In this document: positions 11,101-24,065 of the stretch, one piece after another
Layout: every line of letters begins with the position of its first letter
Numbering within the stretch: the stretch's first letter is position 1
The notes under the pieces: generated by a model
What the model was told of the DNA's origin: nothing
Database searches by the model: none
The model's input: only the letters and a program-made list of their open reading frames with translations
Assembly: GCA_033675545.1 (NCBI GenBank)
Contig: JAWDGP010005045.1
Span: forward strand, 32,501-96,500
Origin: Elysia crispata
Taxonomy: Eukaryota; Mollusca; Gastropoda; Plakobranchidae
Reading direction: 5' to 3'
DNA: 64,000 nt
Made by a program: the position numbers and the translations under genes

Positions 11101-14100
11101 CATGAAACATCCAACAGGGCAAAGAGCGGGGTCACATGAAGTAGTTGGTGGATACATGCCTTAGTCCATGAAGCATCCAACAGGGCAAAGAGCGGGGTCA
11201 CATGAAGTAGTTGGTGGATACATGCCTTAGTCCATGAAGCATCCAACAGGGCAAAGAGCGTGGTCACATGAAGTAGTGGGTAGATACATGCCTTAGTTCA
11301 TGAAGCATCCAACAGGGCAAAGAGCGGGGTCACATGAAGTAGTGGGTAGATACATGCCTTAGTTCATGAAGCATCCAACAGGGCAAAGAGCGGGGTCACA
11401 TGAAGTAGTTGGTGGATACATGCCTTAGTCCATGAAGCATCCAACAGGGCAAAGAGCGGGGTCACATGAAGTAGTTGGTGGATACATGCCTTAGTCCATG
11501 AAGCATCCAACAGGGCAAAGAGCGGGGTCACATGAAGTAGTTGGTGGATACATGCCTTAGTCCATGAAGCATCCAACAGGGCAAAGAGCGGGGTCACATG
11601 AAGTAGTTGGTGGATACATGCCTTAGTCCATGAAGCATCCAACAGGGCAAAGAGCGGGGTCACATGAAGTAGTTGGTAGATACATGCCTTAGTCCATGAA
11701 GCATCCAACAGGGCAAAGAGCGGGGTCACATGAAGTAGTTGGTGGATACATGCCTTAGTCCATGAAGCATCCAACAGGGCAAAGAGCGGGGTCACATGAA
11801 GTAGTTGGTAGATACATGCCTTAGTCCATGAAGCATCCAACAGGGCAAAGAGCGGGGTCACATGAAGTAGTTGGTGGATACATGCCTTAGTCCATGAAGC
11901 ATCCAACAGGGCAAAGAGCGGGGTCACATGAAGTAGTTGGTGGATACATGCCTTAGTCCATGAAGCATCCAACAGGGCAAAGAGCGGGGTCACATGAAGT
12001 AGTTGGTAGATACATGCCTTAGTCCATGAAGCATCCAACAGGGCAAAGAGCGGGGTCACATGAAGTAGTTGGTAGATACATGCCTTAGTCCATGAAGCAT
12101 CCAACAGGGCAAAGAGCGGGGTCACATGAAGTAGTTGGTAGATACATGCCTTAGTCCATGAAGCATCCAACAGGGCAAAGAGCGGGGTCACATGAAGTAG
12201 TTGGTGGATACATGCCTTAGTCCATGAAGCATCCAACAGGGCAAAGAGCGGGGTCACATGAAGTAGTTGGTAGATACATGCCTTAGTCCATGAAGCATCC
12301 AACAGGGCAAAGAGCGGGGTCACATGAAGTAGTTGGTGGATACATGCCTTAGTCCATGAAGCATCCAACAGGGCAAAGAGCGGGGTCACATGAAGTAGTT
12401 GGTGGATACATGCCTTAGTTCATGAAGCATCCAACAGGGCAAAGAGCGGGGTCACATGAAGTAGTTGGTAGATACATGCCTTAGTCCATGAAGCATCCAA
12501 CAGGGCAAAGAGCGGGGTCACATGAAGTAGTTGGTGGATACATGCCTTAGTCCATGAAGCATCCAACAGGGCAAAGAGCGGGGTCACATGAAGTAGTTGG
12601 TAGATACATGCCTTAGTCCATGAAGCATCCAACAGGGCAAAGAGCGGGGTCACATGAAGTAGTTGGTGGATACATGCCTTAGTTCATGAAGCATCCAACA
12701 GGGCAAAGAGCGGGGTCACATGAAGTAGTTGGTAGATACATGCCTTAGTCCATGAAACATCCAACAGGACAAAGAGCGGGGTCACATGAAGTAGTTGGTA
12801 GATACATGCCTTAGTCCATGAAACATCCAACAGGGCAAAGAGCGGGGTCACATGAAGTAGTTGGTAGATACATGCCTTAGTCCATGAAACATCCAACAGG
12901 ACAAAGAGCGGGGTCACATGAAGTAGTTGGTGGATACATGCCTTAGTCCATGAAACATCCAACAGGGCAAAGAGCGGGGTCACATGAAGTAGTTGGTGGA
13001 TACATGCCTTAGTCCATGAAGCATCCAACAGGGCAAAGAGCGGGGTCACATGAAGTAGTTGGTGGATACATGCCTTAGTCCATGAAGCATCCAACAGGGC
13101 AAAGAGCGGGGTCACATGAAGTAGTTGGTAGATACATGCCTTAGTCCATGAAACATCCAACAGGGCAAAGAGCGGGGTCACATGAAGTAGTTGGTAGATA
13201 CATGCCTTAGTCCATGAAGCATCCAACAGGGCAAAGAGCGGGGTCACATGAAGTAGTTGGTGGATACATGCCTTAGTCCATGAAGCATCCAACAGGGCAA
13301 AGAGCGGGGTCACATGAAGTAGTTGGTGGATACATGCCTTAGTCCATGAAACATCCAACAGGGCAAAGAGCGGGGTCACATGAAGTAGTTGGTAGATACA
13401 TGCCTTAGTCCATGAAACATCCAACAGGGCAAAGAGCGGGGTCACATGAAGTAGTTGGTAGATACATGCCTTAGTCCATGAAACATCCAACAGGGCAAAG
13501 AGCGGGGTCACATGAAGTAGTTGGTGGATACATGCCTTAGTCCATGAAGCATCCAACAGGGCAAAGAGCGGGGTCACATGAAGTAGTTGGTAGATACATG
13601 CCTTAGTCCATGAAGCATCCAACAGGGCAAAGAGCGGGGTCACATGAAGCAGTGGATAGATACATGCCTTAGTCCATGAAGCATCCAACAGGGCAAAGAG
13701 CGGGGTCACATGAAGTAGTTGGTGGATACATGCCTTAGTCCATGAAGCATCCAACAGGGCAAAGAGCGGGGTCACATGAAGTAGTTGGTAGATACATGCC
13801 TTAGTTCATGAAGCATCCAACAGGGCAAAGAGCGGGGTCACATGAAGTAGTTGGTGGATACATGCCTTAGTTCATGAAGCATCCAACAGGGCAAAGAGCG
13901 GGGTCACATGAAGTAGTTGGTAGATACATGCCTTAGTCCATGAAACATCCAACAGGGCAAAGAGCGGGGTCACATGAAGTAGTTGGTAGATACATGCCTT
14001 AGTCCATGAAGCATCCAACAGGGCAAAGAGCGGGGTCACATGAAGTAGTGGGTAGATACATGCCTTAGTCCATGAAACATCCAACAGGACAAAGAGCGGG

Positions 14101-15442
14101 GTCACATGAAGTAGTTGGTGGATACATGCCTTAGTCCATGAAACATCCAACAGGGCAAAGAGCGGGGTCACATGAAGTAGTTGGTGGATACATGCCTTAG
14201 TCCATGAAGCATCCAACAGGGCAAAGAGCGGGGTCACAGGAAGTAGTTGGTGGATACATGCCTTAGTCCATGAAACATCCAACAGGGCAAAGAGCGGGGT
14301 CACAGGAAGCAGTGGGTAGATACATGCCTTAGTTCATGAAACATCCAACAGGGCAAAGAGCGGGGTCACATGAAGTAGTTGGTAGATACATGCCTTAGTT
14401 CATGAAGCATCCAACAGGGCAAAGAGCGGGGTCACATGAAGTAGTTGGTGGATACATGCCTTAGTCCATGAAGCATCCAACAGGGCAAAGAGCGGGGTCA
14501 CAGGAAGTAGTTGGTGGATACATGCCTTAGTCCATGAAACATCCAACAGGGCAAAGAGCGGGGTCACATGAAGTAGTTGGTAGATACATGCCTTAGTCCA
14601 TGAAGCATCCAACAGGGCAAAGAGCGGGGTCACATGAAGTAGTTGGTAGATACATGCCTTAGTCCATGAAGCATCCAACAGGGCAAAGAGCGGGGTCACA
14701 TGAAGTAGTTGGTAGATACATGCCTTAGTCCATGAAGCATCCAACAGGGCAAAGAGCGGGGTCACATGAAGTAGTTGGTAGATACATGCCTTAGTTCATG
14801 AAGCATCCAACAGGGCAAAGAGCGGGGTCACATGAAGTAGTTGGTAGATACATGCCTTAGTCCATGAAGCATCCAACAGGGCAAAGAGCGGGGTCACATG
14901 AAGTAGTTGGTGGATACATGCCTTAGTCCATGAAGCATCCAACAGGGCAAAGAGCGGGGTCACATGAAGTAGTTGGTGGATACATGCCTTAGTCCATGAA
15001 GCATCCAACAGGGCAAAGAGCGGGGTCACATGAAGTAGTTGGTGGATACATGCCTTAGTCCATGAAGCATCCAACAGGGCAAAGAGCGGGGTCACATGAA
15101 GTAGTTGGTGGATACATGCCTTAGTCCATGAAGCATCCAACAGGGCAAAGAGCGGGGTCACATGAAGTAGTTGGTGGATACATGCCTTAGTCCATGAAGC
15201 ATCCAACAGGGCAAAGAGCGGGGTCACATGAAGTAGTTGGTGGATACATGCCTTAGTCCATGAAGCATCCAACAGGGCAAAGAGCGGGGTCACATGAAGT
15301 AGTTGGTGGATACATGCCTTAGTCCATGAAGCATCCAACAGGGCAAAGAGCGGGGTCACATGAAGTAGTTGGTGGATACATGCCTTAGTCCATGAAGCAT
15401 CCAACAGGGCAAAGAGCGGGGTCACATGAAGTAGTTGGTGGA
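8105..15442. repeat. 66-bp minisatellite, about 111 units, with higher-order structure
   Basis: A continuous head-to-tail array has a unit of 66 bp, each with landmarks GAAGCATCCAACAGGGC, AAAGAGCGGGGTCACATG and GATACATGCCTTAGTC. The first unit (about 8075-8150) is degenerate; the rest differ at only a few recurrent sites. These are GTAGTTGGTGG versus GCAGTGGGTAG, GAAGC versus GAAAC, and TTAGTC versus TTAGTT. There are no unique spacers. On the minus strand the 22-codon period leaves long open frames with the repeating peptide TPLFALLDASWTKACIHQLL. The recurrent C-to-T at TTAGTC turns the TGG codon into TGA in many units. The near-identity of units points to recent homogenisation by unequal exchange. 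Confidence 0.97.
9252..11627. repeat. Higher-order repeat: an 18-unit (1,188-bp) block present twice
   Basis: Rare variants recur at exactly 1,188 bp, or 18 units. The CGTGGTC variant is at 10071 and 11259. The GGTCATATG variant unit is near 9411 and again near 10599. The TGA-creating TTAGTT variants bounding the frames that begin at 9252, 9780 and 10176 recur at 10440, 10968 and 11364. The two blocks are approximately 9252-10439 and 10440-11627; the exact junctions are undefined because all units are alike. Confidence 0.8.
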
Positions 15443-18029
15443 TGTCCCGTAGCACTTGAAAGATCAAACCGCGCAAGAGCAGGTCACATGCAAAACATGG
15501 AGAAGTCAGATTCTCAACCCGTCTATCCCTTTGTCTGCCCGACTGTCTGCCTCTATAGTGATGTCTTTGTCTGTTTGTCTTATTATTTTTTTTTGCTTTT
15601 TTTACACTCTTTATCGTATTCTCTGTCATTCTGCGCGTGTGTCTCTATTAATTGAACTTATTGTATGTCTATCGTTTTTTTTTTAATTGCTTTTTTTTAT
15701 GATTAAGCCCGATATTTTCTTAAAAGTAAGAAATATCAACTCATAAATGTACATTAAAGAAAACTTTTAGCTTTTTATTGAATATAAGCCGAGCAATAAA
15801 ATAATAATAAATAACAAGTGTCTTCTTGCAATGGTCTCGCTGTTTTTCTTCCTTTTTCAATATATATTTTTTAAACTCAAGATTAGATTGAGTCAAAAAG
15901 CATGATCACAGGAATCTAGATAAAGGTAAGTTTTGATAGGTACAGAGTAGCAATTAAAAACCTGAGCGGTTTCCTTTTAATAAAAACGCGCAGGGTATAG
16001 GTAAAGTTGAATGTGTGAATTTAAATCAACACTAGCAAAGATAAGTTCTTTGCATACAATGCTTTTTATAAAATAATCATTGTGCACTTCTTATACGCAA
16101 CTTATTTTTTTTCTGTATTACTTCCTTACTCTTTTGTAAGCTGAGGAAAAACGTAGGATGTAGCACTAGTTAGCAATTTTATATCGCCTGTCTCTAAATC
16201 AGGTGAGAAGAAATAACTAGCATAAATATATAGATTTATCAATCAATCGGTTTTGTCTGCAAAACAATAAACCATGAGGCAATGAATACCTGATATGCCT
16301 GTAGTTAAATATAACGGTTGACATAATATAAAATAATCTTACAGCACTGTTGATATAAGGGAATCGAACACCGGGCATCACGCTGAATAACAGGGTTTGG
16401 GGAAAAAAATAATAAAATACGCGAACACCCAATGCAGCACACTGAGAGTTACTTTTTAGACATCCTGGATAAATCCAGTCATCGGATCATCTAACGGAAG
16501 TTTGTGTTGAATAAATGAGGCTTTATTCAGTAGACATGCTGGAGAAAAACTGGCCAATGTTTCTGAACGATTTTAGGAATATGACTCTATAAGCTTTATG
16601 CTGGACAGCTAGAAGCATTGAACTATATCGAACAACTGCAAGCAGAGACCAAAGGAAAAGCCCATAGGCCCATTTATACGGTGCTACTCGTATCTTTTTC
16701 TATTTTGTTTCAAATTTGTGTACTTGTGAGAAATCAAGATACTACTTTTATTATCATCCGTGCGATTAGCGAGTTGGGTCCCCTAATTTTGACTGCTCCT
16801 TAGAACCTTATAGAGCTATATATTTTTTATATAAAAAAATCATTCTAAAAAAGAGTGCTTGTAAGTGATGTTGTTTTGGCTATGGTGATATTTGCATTGG
16901 TGTCTCACACGTTAACTTTAATATCGCCGTTGATGTAGTTACTTGTATTAATGTTGTTGCTACTGATGCTCTTGATGCCGTTATAGTGGTATAATCGTTG
17001 TTGTTTTCGTTTGCTTTTATTTATTTATTTTTTTAAGTATGTTCTCCTTCTATTTGATCAGCTTTATTGGGCCGCGACTATTGAGTGAAGCCATGTGATG
17101 GACCCGCCTATTTTCGACCTCATAATGTTCTAACCAAGTTCAACATCATTCTAAACTACATTGTCAAGGAGGCTTTTTGGACTCCCATCAAGCATTACAA
17201 TAGAGCTTGCAAGATGAGATCCGATACAGCCAGTTCAAATCAAGTCAGATTTTGAAAACTGGACCTTCAAATTACCAGCCCTTTGCTCAACCGACAGATC
17301 CACCAATGACGTCACGTTTTTCAAAAGTTGTCATCAGGTTCTCCACATATGATTCCTGGCTCGAAAAAAATCTTTGCAAAAGGTAAGGTCAACTTAATCC
17401 TAAAACCAGTCAAAATATGCAACATTCAGGGTTGGAATGAGAATAAAAGATAATCTTTGTTGAACAAACTGTGACCCACTTAAATCTGTGATGACAGCTT
17501 GTGAATTGAAATAGGTAGACCATCAATTTATACCCTAGTTTATGAATATATTGATTTGAGTAAATAAAGCTTTTTAAGATTTTTATTTTGGAAATGAGGT
17601 CGATTTTTTTTTGCTTATCTAATTGATTGTTAACGATATAATCTCACTTTTATCATTATTATAATTATATCGTAGAAAATTATATATAAAGGTTTCAATC
17701 TTGTATAATAGTTTTAAACAGTACTATATTAAAGGCATTCCGAACATCTCGTACAACAATTCCCTACATTTCTATCTTATGTTATAGGTATGGTTGAACT
17801 GAAAGTTTCTATTTGAATTAAGAATGCCACTATCTGAAGCATGTAAGTCTTATTTATCATCATTTTTTGCCGACATGAACTAATTATGATAGTAATAACT
17901 CCTTGATCTTTCTTATTTTCAATATTATTTTCTCTATGTAATCTGGAAAAATCTCGAGTACTGGACACAGCCAGCCATAGCTGCTGTATGAGCACGAGTG
18001 ATCTACCCGTACTTTGGATTCTCAAAACC
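15443..18029. other. AT-rich stretch without a supported gene
   Basis: The first 60 bases after the array keep fragments of its unit (AGAGCAGGTCACATG near 15478). Decayed TCTG/TCTA microsatellite-like sequence lies at 15520-15690. Beyond that I see no splice-bounded exon, conserved protein or RNA gene. Confidence 0.5.
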
Positions 18030-18190
18030 ACTATGGTGTCATTGAGTAGGGGGTACCTATGCGACTCTCAGATCAGAGCTACCTGGGTTTGAATCCTGAC
18101 TGAGCCAGGTGATATGTTGAATCCTTTTAGAAATGGTCTGCACGCACTTTCCCTAACGTGGCTCGGATGATAACCCAAGGATTTGGTTAA
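18030..18190 (+). mobile_element. tRNA-derived SINE-like fragment
   Basis: CTGGGTTTGAATCCTGACTG (near 18083) is a good B-box with a T-arm-like context. It is preceded by about 50 bases that could be a decayed A-box region and followed by a tail starting CCAGGTGATATG. Similar B-box pieces occur at about 7320 and 52015. No target duplication was seen. Confidence 0.45.
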
Positions 18191-19057
18191 AGGCAATGTT
18201 CTAGAATTGCGCACTGACTATTCAGAATAGTAAGCTAGCTTTGTCAAAATCAGAATCTATTTACAAACCTTTTTCAACAATTCTCATCATAAATAGGTTA
18301 AACCAATGCATTCTCCATCTATAGGGCACTTTATTCGGGAATGGATATTTTTATGTGTGTTTATTGAACTTAGATTTAGATTTAGATCTTAGAGAATTAT
18401 GTGAAATTCAATATCTGTTAAAGTCAACCCAGATTAAAAACAGCCAATTGGCAATGCCTTGTAATGTGCTTAACTTCTTATCATAATTATTTGGTATCAT
18501 GGCAAATGAAATCAGAAATTGTTTATTATTATCTACGTCAACATCATCAAACCAACACAATCACTCAGCCCAACTAAAAGGTTCAGTTGTTAAGAAAATT
18601 TCCATTTTATTTCAATCCATCCATCAAAATAATGTTCACTTTACTTACAATTTAAGAATTATTTATCCTTGATGACTTTTACGCTATCGATTCTTGCATA
18701 TCAAATACATCAAGTTCATAAAGAAAGCCAGAAACACATATTTTACATGGATTTATTGTATGAACGCCGATGTTTATTGACACCTCAAAGAATTCACTTT
18801 GTAAAAATAAGTCTAAATAAAAACATTTGCCACTCATTTTAAAGAAACCTAGATTATTATTTCTTTACTCACTGTGGCGATGAAACGTTGATTTACATCT
18901 TTTTCGAATATTATCTTCTTACAACCCCTGAGAGAACACTAAATGATATGATTTGAAATCATTGTGTTTTAAGGCATTTTTGAAAAGCTTTATGGGATTA
19001 AAATTCGATACAAAAAATACGTCCAAAACATAATTTTATACATTAATTTTGCTACAC

Positions 19058-19255
19058 ATACAAATAATGACAATAATAATGGTAGTAACAACAGCAAAAA
19101 CAACAATACTAATACTACTGCTAACACTATCGCTAACACTACTACTGCGAAAACTACTACTACTGCTGCTAACACTACTGCTACTGCTACTGCTGCTGCT
19201 GCTGCTGCTGCTGCTACTACTACTACTACTACTACTAATAATAATGACAATCTTA
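19058..19255. repeat. Compound trinucleotide microsatellite (ACT/GCT class)
   Basis: A degenerate left half (AACAAC, AATACTACT, AACACT) grades into purer GCT and ACT runs at about 19160-19240. Open frames across it are low-complexity artefacts on both strands. Confidence 0.85.
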
Positions 19256-19269
19256 ACATTAAAAACATA

Positions 19270-21784
19270 TTAAAACAATATCATCTTAGACCTCGGAAAA
19301 GTAATAGAGTTGGGCAAAATAAACTACAGATTTTATTTCATGATATCATCTGATATTGTAGATTTTGAGTACATACTGCACTGTGAGATAGAAAACTATG
19401 AAACACAGAATAAACTTCGGTATAACATCAGAGATCACAAATTATTTGCAGGTTAAAGAAAAGATATGAAATTGAGTTTTGCTGCTAGTTTTGATCATTT
19501 AATAAATTTATTGCGCTATCAACGACAGTTTACTTGTTGCACTTTTTCCCGTTAGAGTAGTGCAGATCAAGTGAGACCGCCAAAATATAATTATATTATG
19601 ATCTTAGGACTTAAAAGTCGAGACATTAAAGTCATCACCACAAGATGGGCAAAAAAAAAAAAAAATGCCTTGGGCGCACACTAAATTGATCAATGGATCC
19701 ACTCAAGTGTTCTGACTGACTAATGAGAGATGTTTCTGAACCACCTAACCAGCCCCCCTTAGGCCCATCAATGCTGAAAAAGAAACAACTCGTCTAACAA
19801 TGATGGTGCAGCTCGAATCAGTAATCAACAGATCCTGTGTCTTGGATTAAATACTTTTTACCCCAAGACCTTTCTCTTTCTAATTATTTCTACCTCACAT
19901 AATATGTAAAACTTGATGCCTGTTCGGTACTTTAAGTTGGTGTTCCTTAACTTTATTTAGGAAACTTGTACTGCAATAGTGGCTTTTGGTCAAGTTAACA
20001 ATAGAGCTAATAAGATGGAATCCAATCTTAAGATGAGATCACATGACCAAGCCAGGGTGTCGAACCAAGGCTTCATCGCGGGTCTAACGCTTTTCCGACA
20101 GACATCTCACACACTACATTTCCCCCTGCGTTCTAAGGGTCTTTTCTTCCTAACTGTTTTTCCTTTAGATCTACTAGTTTGTAATTCTTACACAATAAAC
20201 AGTTTTTAGAAATCACAAATTTTAATTTGGTGCAGCATTATGTAACATACATCACAAAGAAAGAAAATCTAAGACAGAAAAGCTTTTTAAAATTGTATCT
20301 TATTCTCACATCACAATGCAACTATTGATCGATTGCTATTACGGTCATATTATAGCGATAAAAAAAAAATAAGAAAGTGATATGTCAATATTAGATAATC
20401 ATTTCGACAACTGTTACTAAATCTTAAAAAAAAAATTGCCCAATCCAATTAGAGTATTCTGTACTTATTCACATATTTACCCATAAGCATTAACTGTTGG
20501 AAGTATCATTCAAGTACAAGAAAAGTTGGTATTGAACCTGATGTGTTTGATGTGTGATATAGTCCATCATGATGATCTCAGGCCTTAAACATATCAAATA
20601 TTATTCCCAGGCGGGCAGGGCAGGACTAAAGGAACAGGGTTCTAACCCAACAGCCATTGGTGCTCCATTTTTCCCGACAAGACATACCTATGTTTTGATT
20701 TATAAAAACAATTATGAAACATACATGGTTATCAAAATGATCAGGTTTATGTATAAAAACATTAGGTCCTATGAATTCAGCAAGCTCTTAGGATTACGAC
20801 TGCCTTTAGTTCCTTTATACTATCTGAGTAAATTAGTATCTATACCAGTTTTGATCAAAGCAGTGTAATTCTTGTCACCACTACTAGGTTCGCCGCTAGT
20901 TATAGTTCATTATGCAAAGTAAGACCTCAAACTCACCCCTATAAAAGGTGCTTGCATGTTTCTCGTATGATATACGCCTTCCCCAGGGCCATAATCTCAG
21001 GCCTTTTTTAATAAACTGAAACCTCCGTCAAGCGAGGCTGAACTAAAAACTCTCCTATCTATACAGTGGGACTTGACCCATGAAGACAATTCTTTGACAG
21101 TCACCTGCCCACTTACAAAATTGAATTGTTGCAGGTAAATACATACAAAATAAAAATGATATTGAACGTAGCAGAGTATAGCATTTAAGTCTTATCATTT
21201 TCTATTGTATTGACAATAGTTATACATTAATATTAACAATTTAGCTCAAACACACGTTTATAACTTCTAGATCTATTGAATTTAGAACAAATATGACAAA
21301 AAAAAAATTATTTTCATCGGAATATTGCTTTGAGAAAAATTGTATTGATTAAAGACAACAGCTGAATTCAACGAATTGTTTGCTATAGACCCAGAAGAAT
21401 GTTATATACTTGAAGGATTAGGTCTGCGCCTGTGATTTTTTAATCCATTTCAATTTTTTTGCGCTTTGCTTTTTTTGTAACAGGACGGACAAGCATAAAT
21501 CGTGATAAATTACGAAGAAAAATTTATTCAAAACCAGTTGTAAAAATGTCATGGATTATTAAGCAATGTATTAACAAATTAGGTTCAATTCGTACTTCTT
21601 TGAGAATGAAGGCTTCCTGTGCAAATTAAAAGCCCCAGCCAAGCAGGGCGGAAATGAGAAGAGCCATAACATTGATATGAAAGTTATTTGACAACCTTGT
21701 ACACATTTCTGAAAAATTGTGGGTTGACAAAAATGTGACATCATAATTTAATACGACCTGCTGCAAAAAACATTCATTGAGGTT
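19270..21784. other. Stretch without a supported gene, containing one minus-strand SINE-like piece
   Basis: At about 20030-20115 the reverse strand reads GGTTCGACACC after an A-box-like region, so a decayed tRNA-derived SINE is likely. Near 20990-21060 and 21625 lie isolated copies of the CCTCCGTCAAGC / GGCTGAAC motif that is amplified further right. Nothing else is recognisable. Confidence 0.4.
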
Positions 21785-22214
21785 TACTTACTATGGCTTT
21801 GAAAATTATGGAAATAATCGGTGGAGTCAAAAGCTTGGAACCGAATTGAATAAAAAATATATTTAAATCACTTAAGCCATCATCAGGGACATAATAATCC
21901 TTCCCACCCCACCCCTCCTGAACAATATCCTCCCAAAAATGCTACCACCCATCAAAACCTATCGTTCCCTTTAAGCGTCACCCTTTTTAGTTTGGTTTAG
22001 AACAATAAGAAAAATTGATTTTATTGTACAATGATTGAGTCTGTTATTTTCTCAAGGCAAGTGATCAAATGAAGTACACAAATTAGAGACATTATAAGCG
22101 TCAGTCCATAGAGTAGTTTGAGCTGGAATAGGCAGCATCCATAGTCTTGAACAGTACATTGCTTCTATAAATTATTGTTCACGGATATTCAATCAACATA
22201 ACCGCTGATATGCA

Positions 22215-22995
22215 AGGGCAAAAATGTTAACATGTAGAGCCTGCAATACAATATGGGATATCAAAACACAAACACACGCATACACAAAAAAAAATTTAAA
22301 TATTCTTTTTGTGTCGAAACTCAATGGAGAAAAAATTCAACCAATGCTCAATAGGCTCAAATTTTTGCTGAAGAATGTTTTCTATTTGTATCCCTCTGGG
22401 ATGGTAGGTTGAGATCCCATCGATTGTGAGAGATGAAACGAAATAGCCTGTTCACAACACAATGACCTCCTTTCATCCCAAATAAAGCCCACTAACTGAA
22501 GTGGTGAGGCCTTTAACTCGTCCACAGAGGGATTAGACTCCTATCCTGAACACCCGTCGAGCAGAAAGGGTTGAACAAATTAGCCTCCTTCTAGATGGCA
22601 AAACTGGGCCCTTGTCAGGCAGTGAAAAGCTAAATTCTTTAACCTCTGTCGGCCATTACAGAGCTGAACATATAAACTGGTGCCTCAGTTTAGATTTCTC
22701 TTTTTGGCAATAACACTTATACAGCATTTTCCTTCTATAAACTGTCGTAATACTTGTGCAATATTTCCCTTTTTTAAACTATAGCCCACATATCAGTATA
22801 AATGGATATTCAATCGGCAGGGTCTTTGCTAAAGATTTCAAGCAGGTATTAAAGGGTAAATGCAATTTTAAAAAGAGTAACTATGGAACAAGTTAGGATA
22901 TAAAAAAACATACACGTACACACATATAAAGAAGGTTGAAATGTTCTTTGTGGCACAAAGTCGATGGCAAAATGTTTCAACTGGTTCTCAATTTT
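22215..22995. repeat. Diverged internal direct repeat within the left copy
   Basis: A segment with AACACAAACACACGCATAC, TATTCTTT, TGTGTCGAAACTC and AATGGAGAAAAAATTCAACC (22265-22340) recurs about 640 bases on as ACACACATATAAAGAAGG, TGTTCTTTGTGGC and CAACTGGTTCTCA (22915-22990). The same pair is present in the right copy near 34130-34205 and 34850-34925, so this duplication is older than the large one. Confidence 0.65.
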
Positions 22996-23984
22996 TGCTA
23001 CATACTAATTCAAATCTATTTTAATTCAACCAGCAACTAAATATAGTCTTATTCATTACAGCCAACATATACTGTGGTTGCGCGAGTCAGATTTCACAAG
23101 TCCAGTGCTAAGCCACTGCATGTGTGAGAAAACCACATGAAAACCTGGGTATAGAGGGTGTGTGTGGTAATGTAAAAACACAGCGCAGAATGCTTTGCAC
23201 ATATATCCTGTGCAACACCTAGCATCCCATCTGTGTGTATGGTGGGTCTTAGATCTTGCATTCGTACCTTCAAATAAAGTGATTTCACGCATGCTCATTT
23301 TAGACGCATACTGACATTTGGAGATTGATCATCAATATAAATTAAATTTCAGTTGAAAATCAATGCAATTTAGGAATGTTTCAAGTATTCTCGTACTATT
23401 AATATTTAAGGACGTACGCCGTCAAAGTATGGACCCAGAGAAAAATTTTATGAATTTTTAAATTAAATTTTACAATGCAACTATGCAATGAGAAGAAGGA
23501 ATTTGTTTAAGTAATAACTGTAAGAGTCGGACAGTTAAGATGAGAAGTGTGGACTATCAATTATATTGCGGAAATTATTCAACCTTAATTTCTCACAGTA
23601 TGAAGGTTTAATATAGCGTCTTAAATACAAAATTATCAAGGACTTGTATTTCTCTGATATGCCAAGGAATACGCATTGAACACAGGGATTCCACCCCATT
23701 GACAGACTACCAGGGAAAAAACAACAGACCAAACATCTGTGGATTATGTTGTAGACTTATCACAAAATTACTGCTGTCACTCAAATTTCTGATGAGAAGT
23801 GAGAATGACTTCCTTATACCTGTATTTGACACAGAAAATTACTTCTGAACTATTAACATGTTAAATGCGTTTTATGATAACTGTTACGTTCCTCAATTTT
23901 CGCGAAGAATCTTACACAGAGGCGGTTTCTTTATGTCAAGCCTTGGATGGGGCTGATTTGGTAATCTTAAACGTTCACCACCAG

Positions 23985-24065
23985 ATGACTCAGCCAGGAA
24001 TAAAACCATAACCTTCTATAATTATGAAGATAGAACGTGCTACCAACTGAGCTGTTTACCATGGT
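23985..24065 (-). mobile_element. tRNA-derived SINE-like fragment, minus strand
   Basis: The reverse complement reads AGCTCAGTTGGTAGCACG, a clear pol III A box. A decayed B box and CTGGCTGAGTC follow. In the right copy the matching site (about 35690-35955) has about 220 extra bases of CCTCCGTC-motif sequence inside it. Confidence 0.5.

Noticed and set aside
8105-15442. CRISPR array
   Set aside because: The 66-bp units are directly adjacent with no unique spacers, the DNA is eukaryotic and there are no cas genes.
8329-15629. A family of repeat proteins on the minus strand
   Set aside because: The open frame follows from a 66-bp period. The same stop-creating change recurs in many units and there is no start or splice context.
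16618-16803. 61-codon ORF with a hydrophobic middle
   Set aside because: Too short and isolated, and indistinguishable from chance.
20569-20868. 99-codon plus-strand ORF
   Set aside because: No motif, no splice context and a composition like its AT-rich surroundings; a chance frame.
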